From assembly GCF_963576675.1 (NCBI RefSeq), contig NC_088912.1:99229895-99293894 (forward strand): a stretch of 64,000 bases of DNA, written 5' to 3'. Made by a program: the position numbers and the translations under genes. Below the pieces are notes generated by a model. It did not search any database and was not told where the DNA came from. It was given only the letters and a program-made list of their open reading frames with translations. The stretch is from Euphorbia lathyris. Taxonomy: Eukaryota > Streptophyta > Magnoliopsida > Malpighiales > Euphorbiaceae. Numbering within the stretch: position 1 is the first letter of the stretch; each line of letters starts with the position of its first letter. Below, piece by piece: positions 11,308 through 22,157 of the stretch.

Positions 11308-14238
11308 ATGGGTTCTCATAGGCACGATTGCACGAAGGGTATGGAAGCGGGTTTCGAGGATTTGACTAGAGTGGCTCCTTTTCAGAATCCTGATTCTCAC
11401 CTGAGCCGGACCAACGTCAATCCGGTAAGTACTCCCTTGTTTTTACTTATCAAGACTTCTAGGCTTTAGCTGCCCCATTTCGAACGTCGTTTGCATGCTA
11501 ACCTTTAATCTGCTTAGAAGCCTTTTAGTTAGAAAACGCAAATTTTTATGCGCGTGAGCGATGCTTTTTGTTTTTTCGTTTATTGAAAGAATGTGAACAA
11601 TATGCATGTGAATAGTAAAAATACGAACAATGCATGCCAATAGTAAAAAAACGTGAATAGTAAAAACGTGAATAGTGCACGTGAATAGCGCGCGCGAATA
11701 GTAAAAACATGAATAGTGCGTGTGAATAGTAAAAACGTGAATAGTAAAACGTAGAAACGTACATGAATAGTAAAAAATCGTGAATAGTGCACGCGAATTG
11801 TAAAAACGTGAATAGTAAAAATTGTAAAAGAAACTAAATGCTTTTAACCCAAGCTTGAATTGGATTAAACTCCTCGCAAGCACACGGGAGAGTGGAACAC
11901 CAAAGAATAATGAATTAATCAAATCCTATACAAATGATCCTACGAATGAAATCTCAAAAAGTAACGATCCTAACCGAAAGGAATTTCTATGTTAGATTTA
12001 AACACAACCGAAAGAATAACTAGCTTAACGGAATTCTTATTAGATGCACGTATAGAAGTGAGGCTCTCGAGGAATAATGACTTTAGTTTAGCCTCTTGTC
12101 TTACCCGCACTGTTCAGGTTATTGGCATTAGTGGGACCACCGAGGGTATCCATGCCTGGTATGCTATGCTTAGCCCAGCGGCCAAAGCCCGTGTTCGAGG
12201 GTTGGGCTTCGAGCCCTTTATTATGGCGCTGCCTCGTGCCAATGGTGTGTGCGACCGATGCGGCTTGCGTGCTTTATGTGAGAGGTGGGTAGACTCGACC
12301 CACACCTTTCACCTTCTGTTTGGGGGAGATGACGATCTCGCCCCACGACTTCTCGTTATTGACTGGATTGCGGGGTAGCGGTATTTCGGTCCCCCTTTGC
12401 TTCGACATGGTGCGTCCTCGGGTCGACCTTGCTGAGATATCTGATCTGATCGGACCCGGAGTCTATACGGGTGTCAAGGCCACTCCGGCGAAGTTTGTTA
12501 CTACTTTCGGGCTGCTGAGCCGCAGGGACTTCTGCGACCGAGATGACACGGATCGAGCCACCTGCAGCTTCCTCCTGTATGTTTTAGGCGACACAATCTT
12601 TCGCACCAAGAGCGGAACCATACACGCAAGTCTCATCCAGGCTTTCCGCGATTTAGACGCAGTGTCGTCCTATGATTGGGCTGGAGCCGGCTTGGCTTTC
12701 CTATACAAGTTCTTGGACTTGACTTGCCGGAAGCGCAAGGATTTCAGCGGTTACACCTTCGCCCTCCTGGTACGTCCTCTATCATCAGCTTGTCTTTTTA
12801 TTTTTTTCACGATTTTTGCTTCTGACATCGATTTCTGCGAGCAGGTTTGGGCCTATGAGAGGCGGATTCTTCCGAGCGCCCGCAGGAGTAGGCCGCGCGC
12901 GGTCACGCTTCCACTCATGGCGAGGTGGAGCGACTTTGATTTGCACACTGAGAGGAGGCGGACGGTGGCACAACTCCTATTATGGATTGACACGCGGAGC
13001 TTGGGACAGGTGAACGTCTCCTAGCTATGCTGGATTTTCGTTTGATCTTGTCTGACTTTTCTTTTGTTTTTCAGATTTCTTTCAGATGGGACGACCTCGA
13101 CTTCGGTCCCGATTACGCTTATGTCACTCGCATTCAGGGGCAGCAGTGTGTGCTCACCGGCCCATGCGTGCGAGCATGGTATTTGGGCGACCGGAGCTTT
13201 ACCGGGGTTAGCGCCACACATTGGACACCAGGCGAGATCCCTGTGTCCATGTTCGCGGTGAGGGTCATGCCCATGCAGGAGATACGCGGTGAGCTGACTC
13301 GTCGATTCGCGCCTCGTGACGTGTGGGACCACGCGAGGGGTCGCGCCCATTATTTATCGACACTGTTGACTCCGTTGGACCCTCCCGAGGTTGTGATGGA
13401 CGTGGATCCTGCGGATGACGTGTTCTCAGCGGCGGCCGTTGCCGGGGTCTTTGGCCTAGAGGAGGTTCCGGTAAGTGCTTGACTTATTTATTCTTTTATT
13501 TGTGAAATAATTAGGTGTATTCATTTTGTCTTTGCTTGCAGGATGGTTCCTTGAGGAGCACTCGGACGTCGGACTTTTTCGATGGGTCCCGAGCCCGAAC
13601 ATCCGCGAGCGAGCCTTCTTATTACGCCGGCGAGTCCTCAGGCGCTGCCCGACCAGAGCGGCTCCACCTTAGCGCACCTTTCCCGATTCCAAGGAGAGAG
13701 TATTCGACAGTTCATTATGGCGAGGCGGGCGTGGCATACTCCGGCGTTGAGACAGCCCCTCCAGTTTTCACCTCGATGGTGCCGTTCGATCCCCCTGATG
13801 CCCTCCATGCCTCGAGGGAGACGTGCACCGACCTCGTGGGATTGTCTGATTATTTGAGAGAGCAGCTCAACCTTCGTTGCGCCAGCCACCTGGTGAGTAT
13901 TCTTATTCTGTTTTAGTGTAGTGAAATGTATGCGTGTGATGCACATATGTATGTATGACTTCTGTTGTTGTCTGTTTTGGTGTTTTTTCTTTTTTTATTT
14001 GCAGAGCGATTTTCATGCAAACGATCAGCGGTTCAGCGAGTCGCAGCGGGATGCCGATGCTAGGGTCGGACATGTCTACCGAGAGAGAGATGCTCATTGG
14101 TCGGAGATGATGCGAGTGGAGACCGAGGGGCGCCTTGCCACGGAGGAGGGTCGTCGGGTTGCCGAGGAGGCCTTATCTGCGGAGCGGGCTTCTCGTCTGA
14201 GGGACTTTGAGGACTTCTGGGATTTTCCTCCTTATTAG
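11308..14238 (+). pseudogene. Plant mobile domain (PMD/MAIN-like) gene, 6 exons, one frameshift
   Basis: The proposed model has six exons: 11308-11424, 12118-12769, 12845-13009, 13075-13470, 13542-13892 and 14005-14238 (TAG). Every intron is GT-AG and in phase 0. The first donor reads GGTAAGT, and acceptors follow pyrimidine-rich tracts. Joined, they encode about 637 residues. Exons 2-3 show the plant mobile domain: LCERWVDSTHTFHLLFGEM, then FLLYVLGDTIF, then WAYERRILP, the order found in the MAIN/MAIL family. The last exon is charged and Arg/Glu-rich and likely forms a coiled coil. A five-G run at 12322-12326 has one G too many, shifting frame inside the FG-EM motif; this is either a true mutation or a sequence error. 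PMD proteins are known both as host silencing factors and as transposon-borne copies. This one lies inside a Tat element on the opposite strand. An alternative start is ATG 11989, if intron 1 is not spliced. Confidence 0.75.
11588..11825. repeat. AT-rich minisatellite in PMD intron 1
   Basis: Degenerate tandem copies of a roughly 15-base word GTGAATAGTAAAAAC. All are within intron 1 of the PMD gene. The antisense ORFs across it, rich in Phe, Tyr, His and Leu, arise from the repeat. Confidence 0.85.
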
Positions 14239-14684
14239 GCCCATTATTTGTAGTCTTTTTCATTAGTATTACCCCGATGTATAGCTTGTATATAGGGAGA
14301 GGGGTGGATAGGACGTAGGCTTTTTATGTGAAAGAGGTAGGAAATGTATAACTCATGATTCATAATACAATGCATTCAGTAGATTATAATGATTCCAATC
14401 ATCCTCTTCAAACATATTCATGCCTTTATTTATTTACAACCAACAGAAATATTTAGCCGCTTATACATTATTTTCATAATTGCTCAAGATATAACTACTG
14501 TTACCAGGACCCGCCTTTTTTCGGTTTTCAGATCCCAGCGATTTTTCAACTCTCCTTTTATTACCCCGGAATTTTCAAATGAGTGCCCTTTCGAGTTTTC
14601 ACCCATTGGGATGTCCCTTATTGTTGCATAGGTCGCCCTTTGCGGGTTTTCAACCTATCGGGAATTTTCATTTCCTTTTTTTTT
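14239..14684. other. Spacer between PMD gene and antisense pol
   Basis: No gene is seen. The left part would be the 3' untranslated region of the PMD transcript; the right part is the region downstream of the pol stop on the minus strand. It holds short TTTTC...GGGA repeats near 14520-14680. Confidence 0.5.
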
Positions 14685-17440
14685 TTACGAAAAGTATTTC
14701 TTAAGCCTATCCAGATTGGTAGGTTCGGAGAACTCCATGCCGTCCATAGTAGTAAGCTTCACCGCCCCCTTGCTTAGGATCTTCTTCACGAAGAACGGTC
14801 CTTCCCTGTTTGGCCTAAACTTGCCCCTAGGGTCAGTGTGCGTCATTCGGATCTGTTTCAGCACCATATCCCCTTCTTTGATAGGGCTGGCCTTGACCTT
14901 TTTGTTGAAGGCTCGGGCCATCCTTCTCTAATATAACTGCACATGGTAAAGAGCCTCCATCCTTTTCTCGTCCACCAATGCCAATTGTTTCACATCGCTT
15001 CTTCACCCATTCCGTCTCGGGAATCTCTGCTTCTACTGCGATTCTCAACGATCGCTTTTCAATTTCAATTGGGAGAACGGCTTCTGCCCCATATACTAAG
15101 GAGAACGACGTTTCCCCAGTTGACGTTCTAACCGTCGTGCGATAGGCCCATAAAGCGAACGGAAGCTGCTCGTGCCAATTCCGATGCGACTCCACTGTCT
15201 TTACGAGAATCCTCTTAAGGTTCTTGTTTGCGGCTTCTACTGCCCCGTTGGCTTGCGGGCGATAGGGAGAAGACTTATGATGCTCAATACCGTACTCTTG
15301 GAAGAGACTTTTCACTTCCCCTTGAAACTGGACCCCATTATCCGTGATCATGTAATGAGGCACTCCGAATCTGGTGATTAAGTGCTTTTCAATGAACTTC
15401 CTCATCTGCTTAGATCCCAACTTGCTAAACGATTCTGCCTCTACCCACTTGGTGAAGTAATCAATGGCGATTGCAATGAATTTGTGCCCATTTGATGCAT
15501 TAGGCCTCACTTCTCCGATGATATCAATGCCCCAAGCTGCAAACGGCCAAATGGGTGCTAGCACGTGCAGTTCCATAGCTGGCAAGTGATTATAATCCCC
15601 GTGGATTTGACAATCATGGCATTTCTTTGCATATTCGTTACAATCTCTTTCCATGGTGAGCCAATAGAAGCCTTGTCTTATGATTTTCTTTGCCAACACT
15701 GTTCCTCCCATATGGGCTCCACAAATTCCCGAGTGCACTGAATCCATCACTTCACGGGCTTCTCCCTCATCCAAGCACCTCAATTGTAAACCATCGGCGT
15801 GTCTTTTGTAAAGCAAGTCATCGTGGATGACAAATTGTTGAGCTAACCTTCTGATCACAACCTGATCCCTAAGTTCTGATTCTGCCGGGTACGTTCCACT
15901 TTTCATGAAGTTCATAAGGTCGAAGTACCAAGGTTTTTCATCGACTCCCAACAACATTACATCTTCATAGCACGGTTTGTGGGACCTCCTCAATACCAAA
16001 GGCTTCGAGGCAAGGTTCCGAGGATTATCCCACACCGACACCAAAGTGGCCAAAGCATCCGCTGCTTGGTTCTGTGCTCGAGGAATGTGATAAAAGCGGC
16101 ACTCGCTGAATCTCTGTGCCAACCCCTCCAGCTGGTCTAGGTATGGACGCAACCTTTCTTCCCTTACTTCCCAGTTTCCCTGTGCCTGTTCGATAATCAG
16201 TTTTGAGTCGCCCCAAATTTCAACATATGACGCTCCCAGCGCTGCTAACGACTCTAACCCGTAGATGCACGCTTCGTACTCGGCCATATTATTGGTAAGA
16301 GGGAAGGATAACTTCTTCGCCATAGGGATCCTTTCTCCTTCCGGTGAGATAAGTAGCACTCCTACCCCGGCTCCATTTGAGTTAACTGCTCCATCGAAGA
16401 ACATTTTCCACGGTATAACTTCTATTGCGTTCAAGTGTTCATCGGGGAAATCATAGTTTATCTCCTCCTCTTCCGCATTTAGAGGCTGACTGGCCAGAAA
16501 TTCCGCTACGGCTCTCCCTTTAACAACCTTTTTCGTTACATATTCGATGTCGAATTCGGACAGGAGTAACAACCATCGGGCTAGCTTCCCTGTTAGAGAC
16601 GGAGTTCGGTACAAATACTTCACGGGATCCATCCGGGAAATGATGATTACTTTGTAAGATTGAAAATAGTGCCGCAGCTTCTTTGTTAGCCATACCACTG
16701 CCACGCACGTCTTTTCGATCATGTTATACTTAAGTTCGTATTCCAGGAACTTCTTACTCAGATAATACACCGCATGCTCCACACCGGTGTCCCCTTCCTG
16801 GGCCAGCATTGCCCCAATTGATCGCTCCTTGATCGCTACATAGAGGAGAAGCGGTTTTCCAAGTTTAGGCGGTCTCAAAACCGGTGGATTAGACAAATAG
16901 TTCCGGACACTCTCCAATGCTTGCTGGCACTTATCATTCCAAACCGTGGGTTGATCTTTTCGTAGCAGCTTAAAGATCGGCTCGCAGATCGCAGTGAGTC
17001 GTGCTATGAACCGACTGATATACTGAACATGCCCCAGAAATCCTCTCACTTCTTTCTCATTTTTTGGTGCCGGCATTTCCTGTATGGCCTTTACCTTGTC
17101 GGGATCCACCTCGATCCCCTTGTTACTGATCACGTAGCCTAAGATTTTCCCCGATGAAACACCAAAGAAGCACTTCTTCGGGTTCAACCTCAGCTTGAAT
17201 TCTGCAATTCGGGCCAAAAACTTTTCAAGTGCAGCGAAATACCCCTCTCTTATCTCCGATTTGACCATCATGTCGTCCACATAGACTTCCACTTCCTTGT
17301 GTATCATATCGTGGAACAGTGCCGTAGCCATTCACTGATAAGTTGCCCCGGCATTTTTCAATCCAAACGGCATCACTCTATAGCAGTACGTTCCCCACTC
17401 AGTTGTGAACGAGGTCTTTGCTTTGAGCTGGTGGCTATAT
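14685..17440 (-). pseudogene. gag-pol: Tat pol: RT, dual RNase H, integrase; 5'-truncated
   Basis: Reading right to left: the RT end (PFGLKNAGATYQ, catalytic YVDD at 17283-17272), a first RNase H (AVYYLSKKFLEYELKYNMIEK), a second archaeal-type RNase H (MFFDGAVNSNGAGVGVLL, NNMAEYEA, IWGDSKL), the HHCC zinc domain (HSGICGAH...CHDCQ), and an integrase core with all three acidic residues (GIDIIGEV, ITDNG, ANGAVEAANKN). Two RNase H domains are diagnostic of the Tat lineage. Breaks: a TGA at 17334-17332 where Arg is expected, and a frameshift near 14940 that moves the C-terminal tail (MARAFNKKVKASPIKEGD...LDRLKKYF) to another frame. The start of RT and everything upstream (5' LTR, gag, protease) is missing; copia DNA begins at about 17440. 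Confidence 0.9.
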
Positions 17441-18301
17441 TGGATTGTGGCTGAATTGGTTTATCCCGGGAGAAGCGAGGTGGGCCACATGTCCGAATCC
17501 ACGACGATTATGACAGATTAGATGATCCCTACCATTCACAGCAACAAATTGAGGATAATTGGGGGCTGCCTAGCATGTGTTTCCAGCGGAAACAATGTTG
17601 TAACCCGAGGAGTGAGTACCCTGGGACTGTCGGGACAGAAATCTACCTCCACGCAAATTTTGTCCCCATCCGCGACCCTGAGGCTGAGTTGGCAGATTCG
17701 ATGAGTGGGCCGAATAGAGAGCGGATGTCGGGATCACTGGTTTTTGACTTCGGTGTTGATATTGTCGTTCCTCAGACAATAAGAGTCCATAGAGATGATC
17801 AAAAGAGATTGATTCATGTTTAGACTCAATTGAAATAGCAAATGGACGATAATCTTCATTGAGCCCCATAAGAATTTGATCAATGAGATCATCTTCTGGA
17901 AAAAAAATATTGGAACACAGCCAATTGATCATGGATACTTTTGGCACGAAGAATATGTGTGGCTATATCATCGGAGCCTTGTGACAAGGTTTGTAATTTG
18001 GCACGAAGATTACGAACATGGGATCTAGAACCAGCAGCATATATGGTGTTGAGCTTGGTCTATGCTTTAAGGGCTGATTCAGAGTTAGCAATATGCGGAT
18101 GGCGGGATCACAGGTTTTTGACTTCGGTGTTGCTATTGTTGTTCCTCAGACAATAAGAGTCCATAAAGATGATCAAAAGAGATTGATTCATGTTTAGACT
18201 CAATTGAAATAGCAAATGGACGATAATCTTCATTGAGCCCCATAAGAATTTAATCAATATGAGATCATCTTTCGGAACAAAATATTGGAACACAGCCAAT
18301 T

Positions 18302-20068
18302 TGTCACACCCGACCCTAAACGGCATCGAATATGAACGGTAAAGAGGATAACGAACGTCTACCAGTAATAGAATAAAAATTATTTGTACTATCCAACGTT
18401 TATTTAATTATTTGGCTTGGACTCGATAATTCTATCAAGCTTCCTACGTATCCCAAGTCATCTTGCAATCCTTAAATCGGGAATCAAAGCCACGCAGTTC
18501 TAACAATTTTAGAGTAACCTATTTTTCATATATAAACGGACTTATTTTACTCTATAGACAATTCTCGATCCAATTCAACTTAAGATCCAAATGATTATTT
18601 TTACCATCCAAATTCATTTCATGTCCAAACATCTCTTTAACACAAACAAAAATTTAAGTCTAAACTGCTCGTTCTACCGAACAAACCCGATGATTTTCGT
18701 AAGTCTTAAAAACGAATGGCAAACGAGTCAAACTATAAGTCATACCCGACTATTTTGATTACTCGAGTCATTTTTACCAACAAATGAACCCAAAGTCTAA
18801 CACGAGTCTTTTACCAAACAAACCGATTTAAACGCCTAACACAACAATGAATCCATTTTTATCAATTTTATCAAATTTAAACCAGTTTAAACATCTAAGT
18901 CTCAAAGGGCTCTTATTCAAAACTTACTCCAAGTCTAGGTCTGCAACGACTATCTCTACCGAAAAGTCAAATTAAAAACCCGCTCAAAGTCTACTTCTGA
19001 AACGATTCTTTCTACTGAACAAATCAGATTCAGAACCCATCGACTCCTCCTACCAAACATAACCAACTAGAGGAAAATACTATCGTTAAAACCACACTCA
19101 GCAAACCCATATAGGAGGTCATCTTCCTCCTTCCTATTTTGATCCGAACCTCAAACGGAACAGTCACTGACCTGCACTCTCAGGTAAAAATTCCAAAGAA
19201 TAACAACATCCATACAGAACTATAAGCAAAAATTCGTAAAAGCAGAAATCATGTCACAGAAACGTACCGACAAGGCGATTTATTGGAAAAGATAGAATAC
19301 AAACCACTATCCGAAAACAAAGATAGGGAGCTCGTCTCTCCGGTGATCGAGGATAAGAACGGAATAAGTAAACCCCTGGAGCTTTTCTATTTTCGAACCG
19401 AGAAAGAGAGAAAAGGAAGGATTATATGGAAGAGAGAGAGAGAGACGGCTAAAAGGATTTGTTTCACCGCCAAAAAGAAAATGAATAAAAGCCCAAGCTG
19501 GTTAATTAAAACTTAGGTATATGCTCAAGATGATAAGGTTTTGAGTGATCAGCTTTAATCAAGGATTTTTGTTTACCCAAACTCATCAGATGGTTATAAC
19601 TAAATGAACTTAGTTTTGTTTTTATATTTTTTTTTTATTTACTTCCATGAAACTTTAGAATTGGTTCATACCAACATTATTTAGGAAGTATTAATTCACT
19701 TCATATTGATATTGATGTATACTAAGTCTCTGTTATTTATAAGTCTAAATAACCAATTATCACTTGTAATACCTCCAATTATTAATTTAACTCATATTGT
19801 AAATTACGATATTTACATGCACCGTTAACAATTCCGATACTTAAATTTTCATTATTTATATTTGTGTATCATTTTCTGTTCCTTTATCTAAACGTCACTA
19901 CTAATCGGTATCCAAATTGAACCTTTATTTATTATTCCGACTACAAAAATGCATCATATATAACCAAAGATGTTATCTCGGGTATAAATTTCAAATAATG
20001 AATTCGAGATTTTATATAATCTAATATCAACTTATAAAAATTCGAAAATTTTAGACACGGACGTGACA
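18302..20068 (-). mobile_element. Solo LTR, family X (minus), 1.77 kb
   Basis: Bounded by TGTCACACCC and ACGTGACA with a perfect CAATT duplication at 18297-18301 and 20069-20073. The end sequences match those of the element at 20277 in reverse complement. That copy's layout (pyrimidine-rich leader) suggests the LTR reads TGTCACGTCC to GGTTTGACA, so this copy is on the minus strand. It sits inside copia gag. Confidence 0.85.
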
Positions 20069-20276
20069 CAATTGATCATGGATACTTTTGGCACGAAGAA
20101 TATATGTGGCTATATCATCGGAGCCTTGTGACAAGGTTTGTAATTTGGCACGCAGATTACGAACATGGGATCTAGAACCAGCAGCATATGTGGTGTTGAG
20201 CTTGGTCTATACTTCAAGGACTGATTCAGAGTTAGCAATATGTGGAAGCAGGGATTCAGACACGGATCCTAAAAGC

Positions 20277-21555
20277 TGTCACGTCCGTGTCTAAATTTCG
20301 AGAATTTATATCTAGATATTAATATATATTATAATTATGGGGTATGTGATTTTTATTTGGTGTTATAGGAAAAATTTGGAGTTAATTCAAGGGGTTTAGG
20401 TATAAATTAAAAGTTTAGAGTAATTATTAAAATATTATATAAAGATGGAGGACCAAAATGGATATTTACCAAATTTTGGATATATATCCTGAATCTTCCA
20501 GGACATATGCATCGTCTTCTTCTTTAATTCTTTTCTCTTCTTCTCTGTTTCTTTTTCTTTTTATCAAATCGTTCTTCGACCGTTTCTCCACCGTTTCTTT
20601 GATTTACGGAGATTCGACCGTCCAAATCACTTGAAACGTAAACTATAGCATCCTTAGGTATAGATTTAAATCCTAACCGAAGAGTTTTTGAGTTTCGAAA
20701 GCGTTTGGAGGGAAAACGTCTTAGACTGATTTAGCAGAAAATTGAACGAGTGTATTTTCTTCTAATATTTTATAGTTTTGATTTAATACCTTGATTCTAT
20801 TATGAACTTAAGGTTTAAGTATATTCTACAAGGTTTTGATTAAATCCTTTATAAATGTATATATATGTAGTTATGTTAAGTAAAATTGATTTCTATAGAT
20901 GATAGTTTCTTATTGAGATTTTTGTCTCATGTTTTCCAAGTGTTTTTAATGTTTTGTTTTAGGCGAAGAAGTGCAAGGTACCGAGAGGGGTACTCGATCC
21001 TAGGGCGAGGTTCGGTTACAGCTACGAGGTACAAGTCGTCTCTAGGGTATTGCATCCATTTTGTTCATGTACATATATGTGGATAGTATAAGGACACTTG
21101 TATAACTTGTTTTTGGTAGTGTCCTTTTGTTTGATATGTATTGTCTATATATATATATATAATTAGTTGAAGTTGAGAATTTGTGGAGTAGTGTGATATG
21201 GGTTATGAGTAAGTCATAACTTGTCTATTTAGGTGATGTTGGAAAATCAGATTCGTACCTGAACCTTGTGATGCATTTTTCGACCAGATATAGGCCGAAT
21301 CTGCCATGGAGTCCTAAATGAAAGTTCTTTATTTTTATCTTACGTTTCCAGGGGTTTTTGAATCGTCTTAATCGGACTCCGTATGAAAACGTTATGTTGG
21401 AAATGACATATGTTGGTCATTTTAGCTTTAAACCAGGATTTGGTTTTTGCTTTGATTTTTCTTCTTATTTGAGAGATACTGCTACTGGTTTATATAATAA
21501 GTCAGTGGTAATGTCTCACTGTCTTATCTGATCTTCTTTTAGGTCGGGTTTGACA
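20277..21555 (+). mobile_element. Solo LTR, family X (plus), 1.28 kb
   Basis: Starts TGTCACGTCCGTGTC and ends GTCGGGTTTGACA, with a perfect AAAGC duplication at 20272-20276 and 21556-21560. No coding region remains. It lies only about 200 bases from the opposite-strand copy at 18302-20068, and both interrupt the same copia gag. Confidence 0.85.
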
Positions 21556-22024
21556 AAAGCACATTAATCACTTATTGATCCTTTTGATCCTATATAGCAA
21601 ACGCCGGATTTTTAGCATTATTAGCAAGCAAACAAGGAAGGGGTACCTCCGTAGCATCAATATGGTGAGCAAGACCATTACCCCGAATAGCTGAAAGCGC
21701 TTGCGCTTTCCAAAGCACGAAATTACTCGATGTGAGTTTAACGAAAAATTGACTGTGCAGGGAATGAATCAGTGGGGTTGCTTGAACCAGATGTGGCGTC
21801 GAAAATGGAGGAGCAATAGATGTATAAGAGCCTGCCATGGTGGTCATCGTGTGAGCAGTATTGAATGGATTCACAAAAGCAAATGGATCAGAAGAAGAAG
21901 CCGAAGTAGTGGCTTTTGAACTAGAGGAAACAGTGGCTGATTTGGTGGACATGGCAGGAGAATTAGGGTTGCAGCCGAAAATCTTAGCAAATTATCAGAG
22001 GAATAATTGGAATTAGTTTAGAAG

Positions 22025-22038
22025 TGGCTCTGATACCA
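22025..22038 (-). other. Copia primer-binding site
   Basis: TGGTATCAGAGCCA on the minus strand, complementary to the 3' end of initiator tRNA-Met. It lies ten bases inside the LTR end at 22048. Confidence 0.8.
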
Positions 22039-22047
22039 TAAAGCAAA

Positions 22048-22157
22048 TGAGGCAACGCGACCATTATCATTGATACATCGAGTTTATATACACATTAGTT
22101 ACAAAACCCTAGCAAGTATAATTACAATAAATAACCCCTATATTATTTACTCTTACA
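22048..22157 (-). repeat. Very short copia LTR (110 bp)
   Basis: Minus strand TGTAAGAGTAAATA...GTTGCCTCA, with TG and CA ends, a central TATATAAAC, and the primer-binding site immediately inside. If the boundaries are right it is unusually short for an autonomous copia family. The other LTR has been lost, so the left boundary rests on the TG and the position of the TATA box. Confidence 0.6.

Larger units (their letters stand above)
17441..21952 (-). pseudogene. gag: Copia gag, split and internally duplicated
   Basis: The gag N-terminus is at 21952-21590 (VKLTSSNFVLWKAQALSAIRG, a copia gag hallmark). The next block, at 20276-20069 (GSRSHVRNLRAKLQTLSQG), lies beyond a solo LTR, and its continuation at 18301-18111 lies beyond a second one. 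The block is then repeated at about 18110-17745, where it runs on into ILMGLNEDYRPFAISIES, a Gln/Ser-rich stretch and a degenerate CX2H-like knuckle near 17500. So roughly 0.4 kb of gag is tandemly duplicated, one copy holding an LTR insert. Stops and frame changes occur throughout. It cannot make a functional capsid. Confidence 0.8.
17441..22157 (-). mobile_element. Ty1/copia fragment: 5' LTR, PBS and broken gag
   Basis: Read right to left this holds a 110-bp LTR (22157-22048), a primer-binding site at 22038-22025 (TGGTATCAGAGCCA, initiator-Met type), a leader and gag from ATG 21952. No copia protease, integrase or RT is present; the fragment stops at the Tat pol remnant. It is opened by two later solo LTRs (18302-20068 and 20277-21555). 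The LTR carries TATATAAAC near its centre, which supports it being a full though very short LTR and not a remnant. Confidence 0.75.

Noticed and set aside
11443..11922. Antisense ORF of 159 codons rich in Phe, Tyr and Leu
   Set aside because: It is a translation of the intron 1 minisatellite; composition follows the repeat.
4245..14238. Reading 4245-10481 as a forward 5' LTR with the PMD gene as its own internal ORF
   Set aside because: No primer-binding site follows 10481. The minus strand has a purine tract ending at the LTR start TGTAGACACC, and the pol is also on the minus strand, so the element is reversed.
19283..19516. 77-codon ORF in the solo LTR
   Set aside because: Lys/Glu/Arg-rich, purine-tract translation with no homologue in the other family X LTRs of the window.
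22025..22038. Initiator-Met primer site as a tRNA gene fragment
   Set aside because: Only 14 bases match and it lies at the expected distance from an LTR end.
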